From NCBI GenBank assembly GCA_003480425.1, contig QUJA01000028.1, forward strand, positions 1 through 34,770: DNA of 34,770 nt. The letters are read 5' to 3'. The translations under genes were made by a program, and so were the position numbers. Every line of letters begins with the position of its first letter. The first letter of the stretch is position 1. Shown one piece after another: positions 1-6,888 of the stretch. Origin of the DNA: Firmicutes bacterium AM31-12AC (lineage in GTDB: Bacteria; Bacillota; Clostridia; Lachnospirales; Lachnospiraceae). Under the pieces are notes generated by a model. That model worked only from the letters and a program-made list of their open reading frames with translations. It made no database searches and had not been told where the DNA came from.

Positions 1-114
1 TTTTATATAATTTCCTACTTCTATATTTGTGACACTTGTGTCAAGTTTTATATTATTTTCTTGATTATTCTGTATATCTGCTATCACCTTAATTATAGTA
101 GCATAAGTCGAATT
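1..114. repeat. Direct repeat copy A of a duplicated gene segment
   Basis: Bases 1-114 align without gaps to 1756-1869 with about nine mismatches (roughly 92% identity). The repeat probably extends left beyond the window. Homology stops abruptly after the shared GAATT at 110-114. Confidence 0.85.
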
Positions 115-567
115 TATTGCCTTCTCAATCCCAGATAGTAGTAAAGATGAAGCCACTTTTTCTTGTAGTACTTCTGCATCAGTTTTCTTTTCTCCAGCTA
201 TCTCTAAAATAGTTTTTTTACCTAAATTGTGTTCTATAAAATAAGAATTTCTCCACGATAGTATTTCAAATCTTTGATTTCTTTTAGCATTCTGGTTACT
301 TTCAATTACAACACCTAACGGGTTGTAATAATTAATAAAATCTGTATGTGTTAACTTAACAATATACTTTTTGCATTCTTCCTCCCAAGAAATAGTAACA
401 TATTTTCCATGCATCATTGTTCCCAGATCTTTCATTCTACAAATATAGGAGATAATAGCAGAAATCGTACAATGATTCTTTAGATTTTCTTGTTCCTGAT
501 TCATATAATCTAACATTCTACTTTGAGCAATAACCGCTGTTATTTCTGAATATCTTTTTAGAAAGTC
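1..567 (-). CDS. Hypothetical protein, 3' end beyond window, start uncertain
   Basis: An open frame of 189 codons runs on the minus strand from just after a TAG at 568-570 and leaves the window at base 1. The first in-frame ATG is near 516. I do not recognise the family. The last part visible (114 bases) encodes a segment nearly identical to the N-terminus of the gene at 1339-1878, including a shared NSTYAT motif and the stretch DIQNNQENNIKLDTS. Here that segment is preceded by about 150 further residues, so this looks like the longer parent of the truncated copy. The short membrane-segment frame just upstream (582-683) may be its displaced N-terminus, which would make this a broken gene. The context is the cargo part of the mobile element. 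Confidence 0.45.
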
Positions 568-581
568 CTATAAAAAAGGAC

Positions 582-683
582 TTAATTTAGCATCTCCATT
601 GAACCATCTACAGCTTCTTCAAATATAGCAACACTAAATAAAACTGCCAAAAGTACAGATGATACAATTCCATAGATATTCAA
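582..683 (-). pseudogene. Short hydrophobic-segment remnant
   Basis: A frame beginning at TTG (683) encodes about 33 residues: a hydrophobic stretch (VSSVLLAVLFSVAIF) followed by acidic residues, then TAA at 582-584. No good ribosome binding site is visible and an in-frame stop lies just upstream. It looks like the N-terminal membrane anchor of a larger protein whose body continues in another frame from 567. A 7-bp inverted repeat (AAGTCCT/AGGACTT) separates the two frames. Real decay and a sequencing indel are both possible. Confidence 0.25.
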
Positions 684-718
684 TTTTTCATATCTATTTC
701 ATGATCCTACTTTCTTCT

Positions 719-1342
719 TTATTCTGCCTCATTAATTGGTTTTTTCATAATATCATCATTGATTTGATATGATGGATCGTCTGCTTTTTTCATTATTTCT
801 TTTAGCTTTTCGTACGAAAATGACTTGACATCCTGATTTGGAAAGTCATTCCCCTCCCTAACATAATTGAGCACAATCTCTGATAGGCGTGTCCAATACC
901 GTTCTATCTGATGTTCGCCTTCAAAGTCCATACCAGTATCTGTAATAACTCTTTTACGATACCATTCAATGTAATCATGCACTTTATTATTTTTATTTAG
1001 GACATATAAATTCCCTTCCTCATCAAACTCACTTGATAAATACTTTTTTACATCCTCTAATGTGACCTTTTCTTTACAACGGTCAGACATATTATAAACA
1101 TGTAACGCAACAAACAACTCCTTTTCATCAATATGTTCATATGAACTATATTCATATAAATGAAGCGGACCATCCTTGCGAATTAATGCATCATTTTGTC
1201 TTCTATAAGCTATACAAATCTCCCATTCTCTTTCTTCCGCTTCCTTCTTTTGAAATTGCAGATATCGCAGATATAAAATAGAGCCTATTGCTATAAAGCA
1301 ACATATTAACACACCAACTTTCACTATTTTTTTCATAATCAA
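719..1342 (-). CDS. Membrane-anchored hypothetical protein, paralogue of the next gene
   Basis: This 207-residue protein has an N-terminal membrane anchor or uncleaved signal (residues about 5-26, VGVLICCFIAIGSILYL) and a charged soluble domain. I do not recognise the family. From about residue 80 it resembles the protein at 1339-1878: both have HVYN, then a D/E-rich turn, then [HD]-[DE]-Y-x-[EK]-W-[YF], a (Q/K)xxxY(W/L) helix, and a C-terminal pattern ending D(D/S)IM. The start overlaps the upstream stop as ATGA (1339-1342), so the pair is probably translationally coupled. A second ATG two codons in is an alternative start. A function in an envelope complex of the mobile element is only a guess. 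Confidence 0.6.
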   Translation of the reverse strand: MIMKKIVKVGVLICCFIAIGSILYLRYLQFQKKEAEEREWEICIAYRRQNDALIRKDGPLHLYEYSSYEHIDEKELFVALHVYNMSDRCKEKVTLEDVKKYLSSEFDEEGNLYVLNKNNKVHDYIEWYRKRVITDTGMDFEGEHQIERYWTRLSEIVLNYVREGNDFPNQDVKSFSYEKLKEIMKKADDPSYQINDDIMKKPINEAE

Positions 1343-1878
1343 TCCTCCATTATCGAATCCTTAATAACATACCACGAATTTTCTTTTTTCTTTATCAATT
1401 CCCTTAACTGTTCTTCCGAAAGTGATTCCAGATTTGTAAGCTTTATTTCAGGGTGTTCATTCGCATAGTTTTGCATAATACTCCTTAAATCTCCCAAATA
1501 CTCCTCTACTTTTGATTTTCCAGCCATTCCAACATCATCCGGCGATTTAAACCACTTTGTATACTCATCTAAAACTTTAACTTCATTACTATTCTTTTCG
1601 TCAAGACCAGCAACTAATTGTTCAATTGTTATATCAGCATTTGTTTTATTATAAACATGTACTCTTATATTTAATTCTACTTTATTTATCATAACATTCT
1701 GCATAAAAACTTTATTATTATTTTCATAAATAATATTTCCATTTAAACCTAATGCTTTTATATAATTTCCTACTTCTATATTTGTGATACTTGTGTCAAG
1801 TTTTATATTATTTTCTTGATTATTTTGTATATCAGCTACCATCTCAATTACGGTAGCATAAGTGGAATTGAACATCAA
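1339..1878 (-). CDS. Hypothetical protein, 5'-truncated duplicate
   Basis: This 179-residue soluble protein has no signal or membrane segment. Its first ~38 codons are nearly identical to the end of the frame at 1-567. Its C-terminal ~110 residues are related to the protein at 719-1342. Homology to copy A begins only at the third residue, and the DNA upstream (1870-1905) is unrelated, so the gene seems to have lost the N-terminal ~150 residues that copy A keeps. No strong ribosome binding site precedes the ATG. It overlaps the downstream gene by four bases. It may be a decaying duplicate or a recombination product; no function can be assigned. Confidence 0.5.
   Translation of the reverse strand: MMFNSTYATVIEMVADIQNNQENNIKLDTSITNIEVGNYIKALGLNGNIIYENNNKVFMQNVMINKVELNIRVHVYNKTNADITIEQLVAGLDEKNSNEVKVLDEYTKWFKSPDDVGMAGKSKVEEYLGDLRSIMQNYANEHPEIKLTNLESLSEEQLRELIKKKENSWYVIKDSIMED
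1756..1869. repeat. Direct repeat copy B of a duplicated gene segment
   Basis: The second copy of the segment at 1-114, inside the 5' end of the hypothetical gene at 1339-1878. Similarity ends at 1869, which marks the duplication or recombination breakpoint. Confidence 0.85.
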
Positions 1879-1905
1879 ATCGTTTTCTTTATTCTATCAC
1901 AGCTT

Positions 1906-2307
1906 CTATTGATCCGCCATCAATCTTTCAAACCAAGTGTCCATAGCAAGGATGAACTGACTTGCTCCTGCCCATTCTTCTAGCATCTCATCCAAGGTCT
2001 TGTGTTTTACATATTTCTGCACATACACCCAGGTGGCTATACCACTGGCCTCAGAAATAATTCCTGTTATGATCTTACGCATGATGTCCTCAAATTCTGC
2101 GATTTCCTCTTTTGGAACGATGTCATAGAGATTAGGAATCTGAAAATCTTCTTTCCCACAGTTCTCATGTACATTAATCAGCTCTGCTTTCACCCTCTTT
2201 CTGGATTCCTCGGGTAATTTCAAATATTGCCAGATCATTGAGACCACTTCGGAAGGTGTGTCTTTTTTGATCGGTGGTAACTGAATAAAATCATTCTTTT
2301 CGCTCAT
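1906..2307 (-). CDS. Hypothetical protein of the mobile element
   Basis: About 133 residues, mostly helical and acidic, with no membrane segment. The start is placed at ATG 2307 because GAGGAGG lies 8 bases upstream; the ATG at 2313 is only 2 bases from it. The gene lies 13 bases after the small membrane protein gene and is probably co-transcribed with repA. Visible features are an N-terminal MSEKNDF, a proline-rich IQLPPIKKD stretch and a C-terminal helix with several aromatic residues (WFERLM). I do not recognise a domain. Its position behind repA suggests an accessory role in the element, but that is inference. Confidence 0.6.
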   Translation of the reverse strand: MSEKNDFIQLPPIKKDTPSEVVSMIWQYLKLPEESRKRVKAELINVHENCGKEDFQIPNLYDIVPKEEIAEFEDIMRKIITGIISEASGIATWVYVQKYVKHKTLDEMLEEWAGASQFILAMDTWFERLMADQ

Positions 2308-2320
2308 TTTCATATCCTCC

Positions 2321-2617
2321 TCAAGATAAAATAAAATCAATAATAGATTCTCTTGTCATGTCCAATACAGTATCTACGAAGACTCCTGCAAAAAGGATCA
2401 GATACAGAATTACACTCAGCGAAAACAGAAATGCAACCTGTACCCAGTCATGGTAACAGTATGCAGTCGCTATAATCAACAAAGTGAATATAAACCCAAG
2501 GATCCCTCTGACAACCGCATAAGTCTGTACTGTCATCTTTACTGCCAGTCCGATCACAAAAAGGATCAGCCATACCGGCAGTAATAATATTTTCCCAGCA
2601 AGTTTTAAAATAAACAT
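2321..2617 (-). CDS. Small integral membrane protein
   Basis: About 98 residues, strongly hydrophobic, with three probable transmembrane segments (about residues 5-27, 37-53 and 60-83). The start is ATG 2617, five bases after AGGAGG; the in-frame GTG at 2623 touches the ribosome binding site and is unlikely. The AGGAGG directly follows the repA stop codon, so the gene is probably translated from the repA transcript. I recognise no domain. Small membrane proteins of this kind are common beside replication genes in Firmicutes conjugative elements, but a role is not shown by the sequence. Confidence 0.6.
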   Translation of the reverse strand: MFILKLAGKILLLPVWLILFVIGLAVKMTVQTYAVVRGILGFIFTLLIIATAYCYHDWVQVAFLFSLSVILYLILFAGVFVDTVLDMTRESIIDFILS

Positions 2618-2626
2618 GTGCACCTC

Positions 2627-3625
2627 CTATCTTACCAGTCCTGGCATATCATGGTTCACCTCTGCCTGATAATACCCGTTCATCGTAGACGGTGCATTAA
2701 ACAGGGCTGCTAATAAATATTTCTTGATGTTCTTCACTTTGGTGGTGTTACCACGCATACAGTGTAAGACATACTCGATATGTGAATAGGTCAGCATCAG
2801 AAATTTTTTCTTCACCAGTGATGCCGGATACCAGTTGCTGGCAATCAAGATCTTGTCATTTTTACACATCACAGTTTCTACGATCAGGTTCACGATTTCA
2901 TCTACCTGTCGCATATCGTCATGATGGGTTACTTCCAGTGATTCATAATCAATGGTCTCCTTGACAAGGTTTTCATAAGCCTGATAATCCTCAGAGCGAT
3001 TATCGCTATCACATCTTTTCTCATCCACAGATATGATATGATTAGATTTATTATCATTCATTTCAGTATCACTAAGATTAGTATTATTAGGGTTTGAAAT
3101 GTAAACTTCTTGAAGTTTGTTTTCGGGACTTCTAGAAGTTTGATTTTGGGACTTCATGAAGTTTAAATTGTAAACTTCTGCAGTCTCTTCATTTTCCACA
3201 GAAGTTTGTTTTTTAAACTTCTCTAATTCCTCTCCAAATTTTTTCTCATCTGTTTTCTCAGGCATAAAGGTTTTTACGTAGATAACATTCACCTTTCCAA
3301 ATCCCTGTCTACGTTTCTCAATCAGACCAATTCCTGTTTCGTCATCCAGTTCTCTCATGGATTTGATGGCTTTATTTCTGCCACAGTTCAGTAATTCCAT
3401 GATATCTTCGATGGAAAAGTAGATATATGCTCTGTTTTTGTCGTCAAACCACTGATTCTTGATGGAAAGAGACATTCGATCCAACATCAGTCCATATAAA
3501 ATTTTGGCATCGCTTGATAAATCTTTAAAGTAGCTGTCTGTAAATAATGCTTTTGGTATGCGGTAGAAGCTGAACTGATCAGCTTCGGTACCGTAAAAAT
3601 AATTAAATGTCATTTTTTTCTCCAT
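2627..3625 (-). CDS. repA: RepA_N-type replication initiator
   Basis: This 332-residue protein has an N-terminal domain (about 1-120) with the pattern of the RepA_N family: FSFYRIPKALF, then LSSDAKILYGLMLDRMSLS, then a winged-helix region around IEDIMELLNCGRNKAI. The family starts theta replication of low-copy Firmicutes plasmids and also occurs in integrative conjugative elements. The middle (about 135-178) is low-complexity and polar and is encoded by a phased 23-bp iteron array. The C-terminal ~110 residues form a separate helical domain. AGGAGG precedes ATG 3625 by five bases. The gene follows parB and lies in an apparent minus-strand operon. It is probably expressed from the circular form and used to replicate or stabilise the excised element. 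Confidence 0.85.
   Translation of the reverse strand: MEKKMTFNYFYGTEADQFSFYRIPKALFTDSYFKDLSSDAKILYGLMLDRMSLSIKNQWFDDKNRAYIYFSIEDIMELLNCGRNKAIKSMRELDDETGIGLIEKRRQGFGKVNVIYVKTFMPEKTDEKKFGEELEKFKKQTSVENEETAEVYNLNFMKSQNQTSRSPENKLQEVYISNPNNTNLSDTEMNDNKSNHIISVDEKRCDSDNRSEDYQAYENLVKETIDYESLEVTHHDDMRQVDEIVNLIVETVMCKNDKILIASNWYPASLVKKKFLMLTYSHIEYVLHCMRGNTTKVKNIKKYLLAALFNAPSTMNGYYQAEVNHDMPGLVR
3093..3222. repeat. 23-bp iteron array inside repA, candidate replication origin
   Basis: Four tandem units begin with TTTG or TTTA at 3093, 3116, 3139 and 3162, exactly 23 bases apart. Each ends in a palindromic core: AAACTTC-TT-GAAGTTT (3103-3118), ACTTCTAGAAGT (3128-3139), ACTTCATGAAGT (3151-3162) and a half core AAACTTCT (3172-3179). 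Two more half cores lie at 3200-3207 (AGAAGTTT) and 3215-3222 (AAACTTCT). In RepA_N plasmids such as pAD1 and pSK41 the origin lies inside rep, so this is the likely RepA-binding origin. The phasing is seen directly; the function is inferred. Confidence 0.75.
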
Positions 3626-3646
3626 AATTTCCTCCTTTCGTTTTCT

Positions 3647-3692
3647 GCTAAGAAGTCCTCTTTTTAAACTTCTTTGACTTTGTTTTCTTAGC
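3647..3692 (-). promoter_or_regulatory. repA leader inverted repeat with iteron half-site
   Basis: In the 78-base gap between parB and repA, GCTAAGAA (3647-3654) pairs with TTCTTAGC (3685-3692). The loop contains AAACTTCT (3666-3673), the same half-site as in the repA iterons. This could be an operator through which RepA controls its own gene, or an RNA stem before the repA ribosome binding site. Confidence 0.45.
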
Positions 3693-3703
3693 TTTTTCTA
3701 TCC

Positions 3704-4615
3704 TTAACAGGACTGTTCCTGCATCCATTTTTCTAATAATGATTCAATTACCTGTTCCATATCTTTGGCTGTATAATCATCCGGAAAATACTTTGTCAGT
3801 TTCTTTTCTGAGAAAGTAAGAGACCGGGATACTTTCTTTGCCATTACACAATTATTGAAAATCGATAACATCTGGATCTGATTGATTGGTCCATCATTCA
3901 GCTGATTTCTAAGTGCTGCAATCTGTTTTGGTTTGATAAATCCTGTGTCGCAGATATATTCGTAAATCCATCCCTGTACTTCCTTATCGATGTAGGAGAT
4001 ATCAACAGCGACCGTGAATTGAAGCTTTTTGTTATCTACCAGATCAAGAAGTTCCGGAATAAGCTCTGTCAGTCGGATATAACGCTGAATCTGTTTAGAG
4101 CTTTCGCCTACTTGATCTGCAAGAATATTTCTTGATATTACTGGTTTCAACTTCTGGTCAATTTGACCAGAAGTTATATCTGTCCGACTTCCCTGTCTTT
4201 TCATTGCATCAAGTTTCATCTTATACGCAAAAGCTTTCTCACTCGGTAACAGCTCCTCTCGTTGAATGTTAGCGTCCACCATAGCCACAATGGCATCATC
4301 ATCGGATAATTCCCTTACGATTGCCGGAATTGTTGTAAGACCTGCCAGCTGTGCTGCATGCATTCTTCTGTGACCGGATACCATTTCGTAATCTTCGTTT
4401 TCATCCATACGGAGAAGTACCGGTGTCAGCACTCCATTGATCTTTACGCTCTCTACCAAATCCTGCATCTTTTCATCGTCCAACACCTTGAACGGATGAT
4501 TCTTAAACGGATGGATCTTACTGATCTCTATCTCCATTGCAGATTCTTCATTTACTACTCCGAGCAGTTCATCAATACTTGCCAGCTTAATCTTTTCACC
4601 ACTTCTATTTTTCAT
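3704..4615 (-). CDS. parB: ParB-family partition protein (second copy in element)
   Basis: This 303-residue protein has an N-terminal ParB/Spo0J domain (about residues 28-120) with ISKIHPFKNHPFKV, the nucleotide-binding motif SGHRRMHAA and the NIQRE box. A helix-turn-helix region follows (about 155-190, ILADQVGESSKQIQRYIRL) and a C-terminal helical region that probably dimerises. The family binds a centromere-like site and, with ParA, segregates DNA. The ATG at 4615 overlaps the end of parA by 11 bases and has AGGAGG upstream, so it is coupled to parA. It is clearly related to, but different from, the ParB at 5405-6274, so the element has two ParB proteins around one ParA. Confidence 0.85.
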   Translation of the reverse strand: MKNRSGEKIKLASIDELLGVVNEESAMEIEISKIHPFKNHPFKVLDDEKMQDLVESVKINGVLTPVLLRMDENEDYEMVSGHRRMHAAQLAGLTTIPAIVRELSDDDAIVAMVDANIQREELLPSEKAFAYKMKLDAMKRQGSRTDITSGQIDQKLKPVISRNILADQVGESSKQIQRYIRLTELIPELLDLVDNKKLQFTVAVDISYIDKEVQGWIYEYICDTGFIKPKQIAALRNQLNDGPINQIQMLSIFNNCVMAKKVSRSLTFSEKKLTKYFPDDYTAKDMEQVIESLLEKWMQEQSC

Positions 4616-5390
4616 TCTTCAAAACCTCCTGTGTTAAATTCATATATGCCTCAGCAACTTTTCCTTTTGGACAATGCATGTAGATACTTTTTCCCTCTGC
4701 ACTGGTCTCAGCAGCTTTTACGGACATCGGAATCACATTTTCAAATACCTCAATCTGGCTTCCATAGGTTGTATGTACTCTTGATGCAATGTCCCTTGCG
4801 TAATTGGTTCTGAAATCTACCATAGTCAGGAGAATGCCCTCAATCGCCAGTTTCCGATTCAATCTTTTCTTTACTGTAAGAATGGTCTTAATCAGCTGTT
4901 GAAGTCCTTTAACAGGCAGATATGCGGCCTGTACAGGTATCAGCACGGAATCGGAAGAAACCAGTGCATTGATCGTCATCATACCAAGGCTTGGCATACA
5001 GTCGATCAGGATATAATCGTATCGGGATCTTATCGCATCGATATATTCTTTCATGATCATTTCTCTGCTCATAACATTTCCCATCGTTACTTCCAGTGCG
5101 GAAAGTTCAATGTTTGCTGGAAGCAGATCTACATTTTCCTGATGATGTAAGATACCATCTTCTAGATTAATTTCTTCTTCATTGATAACATCCATCATGA
5201 TCGTTGCCAGTGTAATTCGAAGATCATCCGGTTCTTCATATCCAAGACTTGCTGTTAAACTTCCCTGTGGATCCGCGTCGATCAGCAACACTTTCTTTCC
5301 TTCTCTTGCCAGTCCAATACCTACATTTACGGTTGTGGTGGTCTTGCCGACTCCACCTTTCTGGTTTACTACGGATATAACTTTACACAT
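4605..5390 (-). CDS. parA: ParA-family partition ATPase of the mobile element
   Basis: This 261-residue protein has a deviant Walker A motif KGGVGKTT at residues 11-18, DADPQGS near 40, and a Walker B-like region DYILIDCMPSLGMMTINAL. It is a ParA/Soj MinD-like ATPase, which uses ATP-dependent DNA binding to move ParB-bound DNA. The start is placed at ATG 5390, eight bases after AAAGGAGG; the longer frame has no support. It lies between two parB genes: 14 bases after the first, and overlapping the second by 11 bases. The chromosomal Soj at 10840-11613 is a separate, related protein. It probably maintains the excised circular element. Confidence 0.9.
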   Translation of the reverse strand: MCKVISVVNQKGGVGKTTTTVNVGIGLAREGKKVLLIDADPQGSLTASLGYEEPDDLRITLATIMMDVINEEEINLEDGILHHQENVDLLPANIELSALEVTMGNVMSREMIMKEYIDAIRSRYDYILIDCMPSLGMMTINALVSSDSVLIPVQAAYLPVKGLQQLIKTILTVKKRLNRKLAIEGILLTMVDFRTNYARDIASRVHTTYGSQIEVFENVIPMSVKAAETSAEGKSIYMHCPKGKVAEAYMNLTQEVLKNEK

Positions 5391-5404
5391 GATTTCTTCC
5401 TCCT

Positions 5405-6274
5405 TTAACTTTCCCATGATTCTTTTTTCCATAATTTTAGCAGTGCCAGTATTTCCCGTTTCATCATTGCCGGTGTATAAGAATTTGGAAAATACTTGTG
5501 TAGTTGCTCATTGGTAAATGCTACTCTGGTGATCTCACCTTTTTTAACTTCACTCATGATTTCTTCCATCTTTTCTAACGATAACTGTTTTTCTTTACTC
5601 AGCTGCTTTATCCGCTGAGCCTGTGAGAGTGACGGAATCGCCTGTGCATAATCCATTGCTTTAAGCAGTTCTCTTTGTTCATTTTCTTTCAATGCAGCAA
5701 TCTCTACTGCCGGACAAAAAGAAATAATCTCATCATCCAGTTTCTGCAACATTTCCGGTATAAGCTTTGTCAGTGATATATAACGCTGCACTTGTTTTGG
5801 GCTATCACCACAATCCTCACTGATAATATCTATCGATCGTTTTCTTGGTGTTTTGTGGTCAACTTGGCTCTTTTTTCGACCACTTTTTCTTTTTAGTACG
5901 TCATTCTTCAGTTTGTAAGCAAAAGCTTTTTCGCTGTAGCTGATCCGTTCTCTGTGAAGATTAGAATCCACCATACTTAAAATGGAATCATCTTCACTTA
6001 ATACCCGGATAATCACCGGTACTTTACGGTATCCCAGTTTCTCCGCAGCATGTTTTCTTCTGTGACCGGATATGATCTCATAGTATCCATCCGGTACTGG
6101 TCTGACGATCAGCGGATTTAAAATGCCATACTTCTCAATGCTTTCCTGCAAAAGAAACATTTCCTTATCATCTTTTACCTGAAACGGGTGCTCTTTGAAC
6201 GGACGAAGACGCTCAATCTCAATTTCTATGATTCTTTCTTCGTTTTCTCCTGATTGTCTGTTTGGCTCAGTCAT
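5405..6274 (-). CDS. parB: ParB-family partition protein (first copy in element)
   Basis: This 289-residue protein has IEIERLRPFKEHPFQV, the SGHRRKHAA motif and NLHRE of the ParB N-terminal domain, then a helix-turn-helix (IISEDCGDSPKQVQRYISL) and a C-terminal part ending in a helix around MMKREILALL. The start is placed at ATG 6274, which has AAAGGAG a few bases upstream. The frame stays open to 6370, but that extension runs through a terminator-like hairpin and lacks a ribosome binding site. It is the first gene of the element's minus-strand operon. The upstream DNA is rich in TTAGCTG repeats, a candidate binding site for this protein. Confidence 0.85.
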   Translation of the reverse strand: MTEPNRQSGENEERIIEIEIERLRPFKEHPFQVKDDKEMFLLQESIEKYGILNPLIVRPVPDGYYEIISGHRRKHAAEKLGYRKVPVIIRVLSEDDSILSMVDSNLHRERISYSEKAFAYKLKNDVLKRKSGRKKSQVDHKTPRKRSIDIISEDCGDSPKQVQRYISLTKLIPEMLQKLDDEIISFCPAVEIAALKENEQRELLKAMDYAQAIPSLSQAQRIKQLSKEKQLSLEKMEEIMSEVKKGEITRVAFTNEQLHKYFPNSYTPAMMKREILALLKLWKKESWES

Positions 6275-6305
6275 CTTGACTCCTTTCCTCCAGGATTCAG
6301 GAAAT

Positions 6306-6354
6306 AAAAAATGCCTGCCTGGAACTTTTATAGATAGTAAAGTTCCAAACAGAC
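6306..6354 (-). terminator. Terminator or attenuator in the leader of the element parB operon
   Basis: On the minus strand GGAACTTT (6346-6339) pairs with AAAGTTCC (6328-6321). The stem extends outward to about 18 pairs with a few G-U pairs (ATGTCTGTTT with GGCAGGCAT) and is followed by TTTTTTATTT (6311-6302). It has the form of an intrinsic terminator but lies upstream of parB and downstream of the probable promoter, so it may attenuate the operon. Confidence 0.7.
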
Positions 6355-6368
6355 ATTGCTGTTTGACC

Positions 6369-6690
6369 ATTAGCTGTAGCTAATAGAATTGAATACTGTT
6401 TCAGCTAATTCTAGTTTGCAGGTTTGGGAGAGATTGTTTCTTTTCCCGCCTTTTCTCTGATTTACATCCCCAAATAAGGGGTGACAACGGAGCGAAACCC
6501 AAATGTTAGCTGGACTTCCTAAAACCCATGTTTGCAAACCGGCAATTTTGATTAGCTGTCAGCTAACAAAAATCGGATTGCGTTAGCTGGAAATTGATCA
6601 TTTTGAATGGAATTTCGTGTCACGAACGTGATTTGAAAATAACAAAAGCGTTCGTTGTCAGCTAATCCAGCTAACATTTTCGAACGCTTT
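6369..6690. repeat. TTAGCTG/CAGCTAA motif cluster at the element boundary
   Basis: TTAGCTG occurs at 6370, 6506, 6552 and 6583, and its complement CAGCTAA at 6402, 6560, 6659 and 6668. Two arrangements are perfect inverted repeats: ATTAGCTGTAGCTAAT (6369-6384) and TTAGCTGTCAGCTAA (6552-6566). Other palindromes are TTCGTGTCACGAA (6614-6626) and AAAGCGTTCG/CGAACGCTTT (6645-6654/6681-6690), the latter enclosing two motifs and ending seven bases from the tRNA. No gene lies here. The cluster could be integrase or excisionase arm sites, a ParB centromere, or both. Confidence 0.75.
6459..6487 (-). promoter_or_regulatory. Possible promoter of the element parB operon with operator-like repeat
   Basis: On the minus strand TTGTCA (6487-6482) is followed after 17 bases by TAAATC (6464-6459). 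The spacer contains the inverted repeat CCCC-AAATAA-GGGG (6468-6481), which would suit an operator. The -10 is weak, so confidence is limited. Confidence 0.35.
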
Positions 6691-6696
6691 GAAGCC

Positions 6697-6770
6697 CGTC
6701 GCCAAGAGGATTTGAACCTCCGACCCCTCGCTTAGGAGGCGAGTGCTCTATCCAGCTGAGCTATGACGAC
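6697..6770 (-). tRNA. tRNA-Arg (anticodon CCT)
   Basis: On the minus strand the acceptor GTCGTCA pairs with TGGCGAC, and the anticodon stem CTCGC/GCGAG encloses the loop CTCCTAA, giving anticodon CCT. The T-arm contains GGTTCAAATCC. The discriminator is G and CCA is not encoded. Its 3' end abuts the repeat-rich end of the mobile element, a usual integration target for tyrosine recombinases. Confidence 0.95.
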
Positions 6771-6808
6771 ACATCCTATTTAAGAGAACTTATTCTCTTT
6801 TTATTTAT

Positions 6809-6846
6809 GCACGAGTGCATCACGTTTACTATTTTAACACTCGTGC
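6809..6846. other. Inverted repeat between DUF3881 gene and tRNA-Arg
   Basis: GCACGAGTG (6809-6817) and CACTCGTGC (6838-6846) form a perfect 9-bp inverted repeat with a 20-base loop. A smaller hairpin AAGAGAA/TTCTCTT (6782-6799) followed by TTTT lies next to it. These may end or insulate transcripts on either side of the tRNA. Confidence 0.45.
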
Positions 6847-6888
6847 CTTCTAAATTCAACTAAATTTATATATCCTCTGTAAATTAAT

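Noticed and set aside
568..590. AAGTCCT/AGGACTT hairpin as an intrinsic terminator
   Set aside because: The T run is in the loop and no T tract follows on either strand.
3093..3222. Repeat array as a CRISPR
   Set aside because: Units are 23 bp with no unique spacers of constant size, lie in a coding region, and their cores are palindromic. Iterons fit better.
6275..6370. N-terminal extension of the first parB to 6370
   Set aside because: No ribosome binding site near 6370, and the extension runs through a terminator hairpin; ATG 6274 has AAAGGAG.
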